From NCBI GenBank assembly GCA_016779005.1, contig JADHOL010000002.1:1-64000 (forward strand): a stretch of DNA of 64,000 bases, in the 5' to 3' direction. The notes beneath the pieces were generated by a model. The model was not told where the DNA came from and made no database searches. It saw nothing but the letters and a program-made list of their open reading frames with translations. How positions within the stretch are numbered: the first letter of the stretch is position 1; every line of letters starts with the position of its first letter. Shown one piece after another: positions 56,401 through 64,000 of this stretch. The translations under genes and the position numbers were made by a program. The DNA comes from Alphaproteobacteria bacterium. GTDB lineage: Bacteria; Pseudomonadota; Alphaproteobacteria; Puniceispirillales; Puniceispirillaceae.

Positions 56401-57840
56401 TCAGAATTTCTGTTTAAAACCAATACTATATGTGCTCTCATTAAAATTTTGCACTGGATCTAAAGAAGATCGGTCTTCAACCTTATAGCCTATCCATATA
56501 GTCGGGGCAGATGATCCGTTATTAGCCGATTCATATAGGTTTACAGGCATATCAAGGGTAAACCCATAATTCCTATGATCTATATTATGTGCTTTATTTA
56601 AATAGGGAAGTAGGTTTGTAAATGACTGATTTCCAATTGAATAAGAAATAGTGAATATCCGCCCACTACTCATTTCACCCGTGAAGCCTAGACCCGCATT
56701 AATTGTTTGTGACGTTCCAAAAATATCTGTTTGTACGTCAGGCAGTCTTTGCTTTTCTTCAATAAACCCATTCATCAAGAAAGCCTTATTAAATCGAAAC
56801 CTATATTCAGATTTGAAAGAAAGATACGTTACTTTGTTACCTGCTGGATTTTGAACAGTGTATTCTGCTATATAATCTACTTGGCCTAATGCGGTTTCCT
56901 TTTGTTTTTTATGGAACTTGAACCCAACAGAAGATGTTTCCATGGTTCTGTCTTGATAGGTATTAGTGGCGTTTTCTGCATAAATATACGGCTCGAGGGC
57001 CCACCCAAATTCCTTAAATCTACCTGTCTGAAGCGCGGTAGACAAAAAAACGGATGATATTGATTGGTTGCCAGATTGGGGTACAATAACGCGAATTGCG
57101 GCAGAACGTAATAAGTTATAGGCGTGACTTAGCCTTCTGTTTTGAACAATCAAGTCTGTGTTTGAAAAATATGTTTTTCTTTTTGATTTAGGCTGGGACA
57201 ACTCCAACTCTTGATTCTGGCAAGAAGTTGCATAAATCTCACACCAATTATCAATAAGTGACCCTTGCGCAATAACTACTAAATTTTGGGGACTAGCCTG
57301 CCCAAATAGGCCATTTTGTATCGTTATTTGAACCTGCAGGCTAGTTTGCCATTCAGAAGAACAGTTTTTGGATACCAAAGCGAAATAATCTACAAACTGC
57401 TGCGAGACAATATGAGACTTGCTTTGCTCGATTAACCTTAATGCTGATTTACAGCTATTTTCTTCATATGCAAGTTTAATGAGGTAGAACAAAAATACCG
57501 TATGTTCTGGAAAGATACTCCATGCCTGCCTTGAAAACTCCTCAGCCTCTATCAAATGTCCTGACTGTAGCGCTGATTCTATATATAAAACCATTAGTTC
57601 TGGGCTAGTATAATGGGGGGCGACTATTTGCATGGTAATTTCCCAAGCAGCATTGGCATCCCCATCAGCAAGTAATGTGCTCAGCTCATTCTCTAGCGCT
57701 ATTATCTGAACGGTGGTTAAATAAGGCTCATCTGCCAAAACCAAATTAGCAGGAATGATCAAAAAAAGCAGATAGGAAAATACACAGACTATTTTCCATT
57801 CGATGGGATTGAGCCAATTTAGGCGATATTTTAAAACCAT
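56401..57840 (-). CDS. TPR plus outer-membrane beta-barrel protein (Slam-like architecture)
   Basis: 479 residues. A signal peptide ends near VLADEP (residue 37). Residues 40-170 look like helical TPR repeats, and 230-479 a beta-barrel with alternating strands ending in Lys-Phe, as in outer-membrane proteins. TPR domain first, barrel last, about this size, is the layout of Slam (surface lipoprotein assembly modulator) proteins. The match is by architecture only. It lies just after the S8 autotransporter gene and before the LuxR-type regulator. Confidence 0.7.
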   Translation of the reverse strand: MVLKYRLNWLNPIEWKIVCVFSYLLFLIIPANLVLADEPYLTTVQIIALENELSTLLADGDANAAWEITMQIVAPHYTSPELMVLYIESALQSGHLIEAEEFSRQAWSIFPEHTVFLFYLIKLAYEENSCKSALRLIEQSKSHIVSQQFVDYFALVSKNCSSEWQTSLQVQITIQNGLFGQASPQNLVVIAQGSLIDNWCEIYATSCQNQELELSQPKSKRKTYFSNTDLIVQNRRLSHAYNLLRSAAIRVIVPQSGNQSISSVFLSTALQTGRFKEFGWALEPYIYAENATNTYQDRTMETSSVGFKFHKKQKETALGQVDYIAEYTVQNPAGNKVTYLSFKSEYRFRFNKAFLMNGFIEEKQRLPDVQTDIFGTSQTINAGLGFTGEMSSGRIFTISYSIGNQSFTNLLPYLNKAHNIDHRNYGFTLDMPVNLYESANNGSSAPTIWIGYKVEDRSSLDPVQNFNESTYSIGFKQKF

Positions 57841-57961
57841 GCCTTGCCCGTATCTGTTTGAAACTAGCGTTCAAATTGCAAGTACGCGGCCTAACATCGC
57901 AACTAATGTTATTAAGAAAATAGTTTAGCCACGTTAAAAAGGCGATTTTTAAGAGAACATC

Positions 57962-59668
57962 TTACAAGTTAATCTGTAATCCTACTTCTGTTAACTTTTG
58001 TTCACCAGAAATAGAATTTGCGGATATTTTGTGCCCTATCCAAAATAAAGAGCTGTTAGAGAGTTGACTTCTAAATCCAATTTCTTGAACAGCTCTGGCA
58101 CCATGCGATCCTATTTTGAATGTTGTTAATTCTGAAGCAGCAGAGGTAACACCAGTAAACTTAACATGACCCGCAATTGGTTGAACAGGATTGCTCAAGC
58201 CTATCGAAAAATGGCTGTTGCTCGTTACTTGTAATCGATTTGTAATAGCCCAGCCAAATAGCCTGACATTGGCGGCGCGAATCATCTGGTTGTTGCCACC
58301 TTGCAAGAAGCTATGCCCATAGATAGCTTCTGCCTGTAATATATTTCTATTTCTACCCCACCTCGCACCTGAAAACATCCAAACATCTGAGGATCTGCCA
58401 AGCTCTAAAGCATTTTTGCCAGTGCTTCCCAACCAATTATTATTCCCAACAGCTACCCCATTTCCAATCCACCACGAAATCTCGCTATTATTCTTCTCAA
58501 ATCGGGTATTTTGCTCAAATTGGGCTGAAATACTTGTTCTATCAGGCTGAAATTGAAGCCTTGAAATTATCGGCATATTCCCATTCGTAAAGTAAATATG
58601 GTCAATAGCGAATATACGCTTACTAGTTGATAAATCTGTTAACTTTGACTTAGCATGGGCGTTATCGGTTTTTTCCATATCGCTATGCTGAAATGAGAAT
58701 GGCTTCTGGCGTAACGGGTTCAAGAGTTGAAGCGCATCATCTCGCAAGGTAAGGGGGGGTGCTATTTCAGGTGATTTTATCAGATTAGCTGCATTAAGAT
58801 TAAAAACAGCTTTATCGAAACTATCTACCGCTTGCAAATCAACCTTATGGAACAAGCTTGTAAGCGAGTTATGCAATGTAGGTGATAATGACAAGCTCGA
58901 TGAGGCTGCTGTTAAACCAGACCCGCTAAGCCTTAATTGACCCAAAGGTGATAATGCAGCCTTTAAATCCATTTTTCCTCTGCCAAAGATATCACGCATT
59001 TTATCCAGCCCACACCTTTCCAATGTGCATCCTGAAAGAGTGCGCAATCCATCATAGGAAGCTGAGCCAAGCAATCTTGCCGCTGCCGTTTGTGCAGATA
59101 AAGTCGGAAAAGCAGACATAACCGTAGCAATGCCGCCTGATACATGAGGTGCTGCCATTGAGGTTCCAGACATGCGTGTAAAATGACCCCCAACTCTGGT
59201 GGAAATTATCCCATTGGCTGCTGGATAATTCCCCCCGCCAGGCGCTGCCAAACACCAATCAGCAGCAAGTCCGCATCTATTGGAATAAATCGTTTCCTGT
59301 TGATTTGAATCAACGGCGACCACAGCAAGCCATCCTTTGGTAAGGTTGGGGTCATGCGCCGGTAAACCTGAATGAATTGAGGGCTGATTTCTAACATTAT
59401 TTCCAGCCGCAAACACAATAACTTTGCCATTTTTAACAGCCTGCTTCCAAGCAGGAAGCTCATTCCTAACAGACGCCGAAACGCCCTTATTGAAAATCTG
59501 TTCCATCGAATCACTGTTCGACCAGCTATTATTCAACACAGAAACATTTGATTTTTGAGCATCATTTACAACCTGCTGTAAGGCATGATGGAAACCATAT
59601 TGGCTTGCCCTACCATCAGCATTAAATAATTTATAGGATTTAAGAGACGCTTTGGGAGCAACTCCCAC
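57962..59668 (-). CDS. C-terminal fragment: S8 protease domain and autotransporter barrel
   Basis: 568 residues counted from an internal GTG that is probably not a true start; the frame is open further upstream and there encodes GHGTHIAGII. The catalytic Ser is at 170 in GTSMAAPHV, the oxyanion-hole Asn at 90 in AAGN. Residues 250-350 form a linker, and 360-568 a beta-rich stretch with aromatic-ending strands, likely the translocator barrel, ending LQINL. Confidence 0.7.
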   Translation of the reverse strand: MGVAPKASLKSYKLFNADGRASQYGFHHALQQVVNDAQKSNVSVLNNSWSNSDSMEQIFNKGVSASVRNELPAWKQAVKNGKVIVFAAGNNVRNQPSIHSGLPAHDPNLTKGWLAVVAVDSNQQETIYSNRCGLAADWCLAAPGGGNYPAANGIISTRVGGHFTRMSGTSMAAPHVSGGIATVMSAFPTLSAQTAAARLLGSASYDGLRTLSGCTLERCGLDKMRDIFGRGKMDLKAALSPLGQLRLSGSGLTAASSSLSLSPTLHNSLTSLFHKVDLQAVDSFDKAVFNLNAANLIKSPEIAPPLTLRDDALQLLNPLRQKPFSFQHSDMEKTDNAHAKSKLTDLSTSKRIFAIDHIYFTNGNMPIISRLQFQPDRTSISAQFEQNTRFEKNNSEISWWIGNGVAVGNNNWLGSTGKNALELGRSSDVWMFSGARWGRNRNILQAEAIYGHSFLQGGNNQMIRAANVRLFGWAITNRLQVTSNSHFSIGLSNPVQPIAGHVKFTGVTSAASELTTFKIGSHGARAVQEIGFRSQLSNSSLFWIGHKISANSISGEQKLTEVGLQINL

Positions 59669-59706
59669 GATTCCTGAACCATCTTGTTTCGCAGCAATGA
59701 TACCTG

Positions 59707-60072
59707 CTATATGCGTTCCATGTCCGTTATGGTCAATAAGGCCGCTACCGCCATAAGCCCAGTCCCCCCATCTGTTACTTTTCCCTGTAATTCGGAGTGG
59801 GTTGAGTCAATACCCGTATCTAGAATGCCTATAGTGACATTTTGCCCTTGAAAACCATTTTCAATAGCGTAGTCAGCTTGCACCTGAGCAACACCATTCT
59901 GGTTGCCTATTTCGTCATCTCCAATGCGCGCCACTGACAAAAAAGGAATAGTACTAGGTTGTTGTGGATAATTAGTGGAAATACCACCGCCGCCGCCGCC
60001 TGTAACAAATAACAACGCCCATAACGACATGCAGAAACCAGCTCTGAGCGGCAATTGGAACCCTATCTTCAC
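59707..60072 (-). CDS. N-terminal fragment: signal segment and catalytic Asp of the S8 protease
   Basis: 121 residues from a GTG at 60072 (the frame is open to 60147). A signal-like hydrophobic stretch (MSLWALLFV) is followed by TGGGGGG. In related secreted S8 proteases this place often has a lipobox Cys before the Gly run; here it is Thr. Then come IGILDTGIDSTHSEL with the catalytic Asp, and a stop soon after the six-G run. Confidence 0.65.
   Translation of the reverse strand: MKIGFQLPLRAGFCMSLWALLFVTGGGGGGISTNYPQQPSTIPFLSVARIGDDEIGNQNGVAQVQADYAIENGFQGQNVTIGILDTGIDSTHSELQGKVTDGGTGLMAVAALLTITDMERI
59764..59769. repeat. Homopolymer of six C (G on coding strand) at the frameshift
   Basis: The run of six sits exactly where the two S8 protease frames must join: GAT, six G, ACTGG on the coding strand. 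Seven G would give Asp-Gly-Gly-Asp-Trp-Ala in one frame; four G would give Asp-Gly-Asp-Trp-Ala. Confidence 0.9.
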
Positions 60073-60147
60073 CCTATCAGCCAGATGGATTATACCGCTC
60101 CAACTTTGGGTTAATCTTAAATACCAAAAACTATACCTAAAACACAT

Positions 60148-60547
60148 TCGACATCCCTCAAAGTATAAATTAGATATAAATTTATTAGTAAAATTTTATT
60201 ATTGGTATTATCCAGTTAGGTTAAAAGAGCGTCTTTACGGACTATCCTTCAGCTCTAAAGCAGGCGCCAAAAAGGACTAATTGATTGTTAAATGGATTAT
60301 CAACTCTCAGATAATTGTTTGCGATATTGCCCAATCAGAGCGTTTTGATACCGTGAAATTGACTAACCTGTAACAAGATCAATCAAGAATTGACTTAGCG
60401 CTATTAAATCTTCATATCTGCTAGGTAAATTATTGAGATTTTGCGTGACAAGATTCCATGAATAGGTCTATCAAGAATCGATCTGACAAGAATCGATCTG
60501 ACAAGGATTATTATAGATGTGCTATTATTTAAGGATGATATAGCTGA
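60148..60547. other. 400-base intergenic region
   Basis: Divergent space between the S8 protease and yggT, AT-rich. It holds a threefold 15-bp repeat at 60467-60511 and probably promoters for both sides. A short open frame at its left end is not convincing. No RNA gene seen. Confidence 0.5.
60467..60511. repeat. 15-bp tandem repeat, three copies
   Basis: TCTATCAAGAATCGA, TCTGACAAGAATCGA and TCTGACAAGGATTAT lie side by side (60467-60481, 60482-60496, 60497-60511), about 35 bases upstream of yggT. Confidence 0.93.
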
Positions 60548-60826
60548 ATGTATTCGCTTCTAAGTTTAATCGATACTATTGTTGATTTATATTGTTTTAC
60601 GCTCATCGCTTATGTCGTTGTAACTTGGCTGGTGACGTTTAATATTATTAATCCATGGCAGCCTTTAACGCGCTCTATTATTAACGGGCTGTCTAGATTA
60701 CATGACCCTGTATTAAACTGGATACGTTCTGTAGTTCCAAGCCTTGGTGGGTTGGATATTAGCCCTGTTATCTTGCTACTTGCGATTCAGTTCGCACGCA
60801 ACCTTCTATTTGAATTGATTGCTTAG
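60548..60826 (+). CDS. YggT family membrane protein
   Basis: 92 residues, two membrane helices (about 8-30 and 70-90) joined by the conserved stretch with PLTRSIINGLSRLHDPVLNWIR. YggT proteins are linked to osmotic stress and cell division, without a defined mechanism. folD follows about 100 bases later. Confidence 0.93.
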   Translation: MYSLLSLIDTIVDLYCFTLIAYVVVTWLVTFNIINPWQPLTRSIINGLSRLHDPVLNWIRSVVPSLGGLDISPVILLLAIQFARNLLFELIA

Positions 60827-60925
60827 CAGTAATATGCGCTACAATTCTTGTGTTTTTCGCTTAACAAGATTATGTGTTTGTTTAGCGCAGTAAGCCTATA
60901 GGCTTGAAATACGAATAGGTAGGAT

Positions 60926-61828
60926 ATGACCCCAAACAAAGCTAAACTCATTGATGGAAAACATTTTTCCAATCAATTAATTCGCTCGCTAATCCCAGAC
61001 ATAAAAACAATTTTGAAAATAATTGGAAGACCGCCTACCCTAGCTGTCATTCTAGTGGGAGAAGATGGCGCGAGCCAGGTCTATGTTCGAAACAAAGTTA
61101 AACAAACCGAAGCGGCTGGCATGGTATCTGTTGAACACAGGCTGTCAGATCAAACAGATGAGGAAACGTTACTTTCCCTTGTTGAAACCTTAAATAACGA
61201 TGATGATATTGATGGCATATTGGTACAGCTACCGCTACCAAAACATATAAATGAGCATTCTGTTATCCAGGCTATCAATCCGGACAAGGATGTTGATGGG
61301 TTTCATGTCATAAATGCGGGAAAATTAGCGACTGGACAAAAAGGATTAGTGCCTTGTACTCCGCTTGGCTGTCTTTTGTTGTTGCGTGATACGCTTGGGG
61401 ATCTCTCTGGCTTGCATGCGGTTATTATTGGTCGCTCGAATATAGTTGGAAAACCGCTTGGTCAATTATTACTAGCTGAGAATGCATCTGTTACAATCGT
61501 GCATTCAAAAACAAAAAATATCGAAAAACTCACCTCTCAAGCAGATATATTGATTGCGGCTGTTGGACGTTCTGAAATGGTTAAATCTAGCTGGATAAAG
61601 CCGGGGGCCTGCGTTATAGATGTTGGTATTAACCGAATAACTGCTCCAGAAAAGGGGGATGGAAAATACCGGCTTGTAGGGGATGTTGACTTTGCTGAAG
61701 CCAGCACCATAGCGCATTTTATAACGCCAGTTCCTGGCGGGGTAGGTCCAATGACAATTGCCTGCCTGCTTCGAAGCACTGTTGTAGCAGCTGCAATGCG
61801 CAAAGGGGTTGAGATCAGTATTAAATAG
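60926..61828 (+). CDS. folD: Methylenetetrahydrofolate dehydrogenase / cyclohydrolase
   Basis: 300 residues. FolD interconverts methylene-, methenyl- and formyl-tetrahydrofolate. Visible are the substrate-site [13 protein letters not shown] with the catalytic Lys, [10 protein letters not shown], the NADP-site [16 protein letters not shown] and the C-terminal [11 protein letters not shown]. Confidence 0.97.
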   Translation: MTPNKAKLIDGKHFSNQLIRSLIPDIKTILKIIGRPPTLAVILVGEDGASQVYVRNKVKQTEAAGMVSVEHRLSDQTDEETLLSLVETLNNDDDIDGILVQLPLPKHINEHSVIQAINPDKDVDGFHVINAGKLATGQKGLVPCTPLGCLLLLRDTLGDLSGLHAVIIGRSNIVGKPLGQLLLAENASVTIVHSKTKNIEKLTSQADILIAAVGRSEMVKSSWIKPGACVIDVGINRITAPEKGDGKYRLVGDVDFAEASTIAHFITPVPGGVGPMTIACLLRSTVVAAAMRKGVEISIK

Positions 61829-61870
61829 TCCATCTTTGTAGCTAGACGGAATTTTTAAAAAAAGGGGCGA

Positions 61871-62065
61871 ATGATGGGTTGGAAAATGGTTGTAATAGCG
61901 ATTGCTATGCTTTCTGTTGCTGGCGTTTTATTATGGGGCGTTATCACGATGGCAAGAGGCGGGGAATATAATAAAACCCATTCTAATAAAATAATGAGAT
62001 ATAGAATTGTGTTTCAAGCTGCCGCTTTATTTATTTTTCTTGGCTTGTTACTAATGCGTGATTAA
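61871..62065 (+). CDS. HIG1-like twin transmembrane protein
   Basis: 64 residues with two membrane helices (about 5-27 and 45-61). Between them, NKIMRYRIVFQ matches the HIG1 motif with Arg-x-Arg and Gln, found in respiratory supercomplex factors and in the alphaproteobacterial proteins encoded before the cobalamin adenosyltransferase. GGGGCGA precedes the ATG. Role in oxidase assembly is inferred from the motif. Confidence 0.88.
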   Translation: MMGWKMVVIAIAMLSVAGVLLWGVITMARGGEYNKTHSNKIMRYRIVFQAAALFIFLGLLLMRD

Positions 62066-62088
62066 TCGTAAGAGAGGCTTTTTTTAAG

Positions 62089-62664
62089 GTGGTAAAATTA
62101 AATAAAATATACACGCGAACTGGCGATGATGGACAGACAGTTCTGGTTAACGGTCTGCGTGTTGCAAAGCACGCCAAACGTCCTGTTGCATTTGGCGAAG
62201 TGGACGAGCTTAATTCTGTTATTGGTATTGCACGAACATTTGTTGATGATTCCAAAATCGATGCGATGCTTGCTAGAATTCAAAATGACTTATTTGACTT
62301 AGGGGCAGATTTGGCCACCCCTGAAATGGAAGAAGATGTGCCGAGCCTTCGTATCACCGAGCAGCAGGTGCTTCGCATTGAACAAGAAATAGACGCGTTA
62401 AATGCAAATTTATCTGACTTGTCCTCCTTTATTCTGCCTGGCGGGAGTTCTCTTTCTAGCTGGCTACATTTTGCGCGCACTGTTGCTAGAAGAGCTGAGC
62501 GTGAGATTGCCTCTCTTGCTACTGAAGAGCCGATAAATAAATTTGCAATGCATTTTATAAATCGTCTTTCAGATCACTTATTTGTATTAGCAAGAGTTGC
62601 AAATGATAATGGCAATGCAGATATATTGTGGGTTCCAGGGGCACAAACCGGAAAACAAAAATAA
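62089..62664 (+). CDS. Cob(I)alamin adenosyltransferase, PduO type
   Basis: 191 residues, starting at GTG, with AGAGAGG about eleven bases upstream. The ATP-binding N-terminus IYTRTGDDGQT and the helical FILPGGS and RRAERE motifs mark the PduO type, which makes adenosylcobalamin. It fits the cobS and cobT genes at 27-30 kb. etfB starts 83 bases later. Confidence 0.96.
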   Translation: MVKLNKIYTRTGDDGQTVLVNGLRVAKHAKRPVAFGEVDELNSVIGIARTFVDDSKIDAMLARIQNDLFDLGADLATPEMEEDVPSLRITEQQVLRIEQEIDALNANLSDLSSFILPGGSSLSSWLHFARTVARRAEREIASLATEEPINKFAMHFINRLSDHLFVLARVANDNGNADILWVPGAQTGKQK

Positions 62665-62747
62665 AAACATTCTTGAAACTCCATTAAAAATTGGTAAATC
62701 TCGTTTATCTGGGTGAGCGTTATGGAAATACACAAAGGATATAAGCT

Positions 62748-63497
62748 ATGAAAATTTTGGTGCCTGTAAAACGTGTAATTGATTACAATGTAAAGGTTAG
62801 GGTAAAACAGGATCAATCTGGTGTTGAGCTGAATAATGTTAAAATGGCTATGAACCCATTTGATGAAATTGCAGTAGAACAAGCGCTTCGGATAAAAGAG
62901 GCTGGTGATGCAGATGAGGTCGTACTTGTATCAATCGGGCCTACCCAATCTCAAGAAACCATACGGACAGGTCTTGCGATGGGCGCGGATAGAGGCATTT
63001 ATATTGAAGCGCCGCACGAAACAGAACCTCTCAGCATTGCAAAATTATTAGCGCGTGTTGCCGATCAGGAAAAGCCTGGCTTGATTATTTGCGGAAAGCA
63101 AGCAATTGACGATGATAGCAACCAGACAGGACAGATGATGTCTGCCTTTCTTGGCTGGTCTCAAGCAACATTCGCATCGGCTATTTCACTTTCAGCAGAT
63201 AATGCAATTGTAACCCGGGAAATTGATGGCGGGCTTGAGACTATAAAAGTAAAAATGCCAGCAGTTATTACCGTAGATTTACGCTTGAACGAGCCTCGAT
63301 ATGCCTCTCTTCCAAATATTATGAAAGCAAAGAAAAAACCTATAGATACGTTGACTGCAGAAGCGCTCGGCGTTGATATTACAGCTCGATTATCAATATT
63401 AAAAGTCGAAGAGCCAGCGGTGCGCGAGGCAGGCATAAAAGTGAGCTCAGTTGGAGAGCTTGTAGAAAAGTTACAAGAAGAAGCAAAGGTGATATAA
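62748..63497 (+). CDS. etfB: Electron transfer flavoprotein beta subunit
   Basis: 249 residues. It pairs with EtfA to carry electrons from acyl-CoA and other dehydrogenases to the quinone pool. Visible are [29 protein letters not shown] and the family signature [15 protein letters not shown]. The stop shares one base with the etfA ATG. Confidence 0.98.
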   Translation: MKILVPVKRVIDYNVKVRVKQDQSGVELNNVKMAMNPFDEIAVEQALRIKEAGDADEVVLVSIGPTQSQETIRTGLAMGADRGIYIEAPHETEPLSIAKLLARVADQEKPGLIICGKQAIDDDSNQTGQMMSAFLGWSQATFASAISLSADNAIVTREIDGGLETIKVKMPAVITVDLRLNEPRYASLPNIMKAKKKPIDTLTAEALGVDITARLSILKVEEPAVREAGIKVSSVGELVEKLQEEAKVI

Positions 63498-64000
63498 TGA
63501 CAATCCTAGTAATCGTAGAACACGACAAAGGCGCCATAGTGCCCGCTACATTAAACACCATTACTGCTGCTAATATGTTAGCAGAACCAATTGAAGCGCT
63601 GGTTGCTGGGGATGATATTAAACAGGTTGCTGATGCTGCGTTGCAAGTTGCATCTATTTCAAAAGTACTAATAGCAGATAGCGGTGAATATGCGCATCAT
63701 TTAGCTGAAAATCTAGCGCCGCTGATACAGCAAATTGCCCCAAATTACACCCATGTTTTTGCGCCTGCCACGACTTTCGGCAAGAATATTATGCCTCGTG
63801 CGGCAGCATTGCTGGATGTGATGCAAATTTCCGACATTATAGAGGTGATTTCACAAGACACCTTTAAACGCCCTATTTATGCTGGAAATGCCCTTGCAAC
63901 GGTACAATCTTCTGACCCAATTAAGCTAATTACTGTTCGCTCAACGGCCTTTGATGCTGCCGAAGCCTCTGGCGGCTCTGCTACAATTGAAAGCATAAGC
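63497..64000 (+). CDS. etfA: Electron transfer flavoprotein alpha subunit (N-terminal part)
   Basis: The first 168 residues, cut by the window edge; the full protein should be about 310. The opening [12 protein letters not shown] and the stretch THVFAPATTFGKNIMPRAAALL are diagnostic. The ATG overlaps the etfB stop by one base, so translation is coupled. The FAD-binding C-terminal part lies outside. Confidence 0.97.
   Translation, partial: MTILVIVEHDKGAIVPATLNTITAANMLAEPIEALVAGDDIKQVADAALQVASISKVLIADSGEYAHHLAENLAPLIQQIAPNYTHVFAPATTFGKNIMPRAAALLDVMQISDIIEVISQDTFKRPIYAGNALATVQSSDPIKLITVRSTAFDAAEASGGSATIESIS

Larger units (their letters stand above)
57962..60072 (-). pseudogene. S8 serine protease autotransporter, frameshifted at a run of six G
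   Basis: One gene read as two frames. The first part carries the catalytic Asp (ILDTGID). After the shift near 59764-59769 the second frame carries the His (GHGTH, just upstream of 59668), Asn (AAGN) and Ser (GTSMAAPHV), then a linker and a C-terminal autotransporter-like barrel. With one extra G, or two fewer, the two parts join smoothly. Either an assembly error, a dead gene or a phase-variable switch. It is followed by the barrel and regulator genes on the same strand. Confidence 0.8.

Noticed and set aside
60467-60511. CRISPR or iteron origin
   Set aside because: Only three 15-bp copies in contact, no spacers, no replication gene nearby.

Overview
The window is a stretch of core chromosome from an AT-rich alphaproteobacterium. 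The evidence is a set of families and gene orders typical of that class: DUF1178, DUF4167, DUF1289 and DUF2889 proteins, a class I lysyl-tRNA synthetase, the long dCTP deaminase, CobS/CobT, and the HIG1-like protein / cobalamin adenosyltransferase / EtfB / EtfA order. The low GC and compact layout would fit a marine group such as SAR116, but that is inference. No tRNA, rRNA, IS element, prophage or CRISPR array was found.

Layout. 1-140 is a 14-bp satellite that runs off the left edge. 219-965 is a MOSC protein. 1038-7364 (minus) is the rodZ-ispG-hisS-prfA-prmC-DUF4167 cluster. 7504-8727 (minus) is lysC, divergent from ubiG; a DUF1178 gene and secA follow on the minus strand. 13140-18796 (plus) carries a parvulin isomerase, argJ, mutT, comF, a glutaredoxin and a nitrilase-like amidohydrolase, with one methyltransferase gene reversed. 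18831-22230 (minus) holds a XerD-type recombinase, a large unknown secreted protein and a 45-residue membrane protein. 22466-26010 (plus) is aroK-aroB-corC/hlyC-like-DUF2889. bolA, a J-domain gene and the cobalt chelatase genes cobS and cobT follow. Then come rpmB, a ribbon-helix-helix gene, pyrD-lysK, a DinG-like helicase, groES-groEL (with CIRCE operator), ctaA, aspS, a homocysteine methyltransferase, DUF1289 and a DJ-1-like protein.

44362-55525 holds a tiny lipoprotein, folE, trkH, another lipoprotein, the argD-argF-hslO cluster, a dCTP deaminase, an ABC-2 permease, recX and acs. 55543-60072 (minus) is the most accessory-looking part: a LuxR-type regulator, a TPR plus beta-barrel outer-membrane protein, and an S8 protease autotransporter whose frame is broken at a run of six G. 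60548 to the right end (plus) is yggT, folD, a HIG1-like protein, a cob(I)alamin adenosyltransferase, etfB and the start of etfA.

Together the core genes cover translation and release-factor modification, isoprenoid, aromatic, arginine, lysine-family, folate and pyrimidine synthesis, protein export and folding, heme A and B12 metabolism. Two themes stand out: the broken protease/barrel/regulator locus, and many short tandem duplications of 9-21 bp spread through intergenic DNA, gene ends and disordered protein segments, one of which sets the stop codon of secA.
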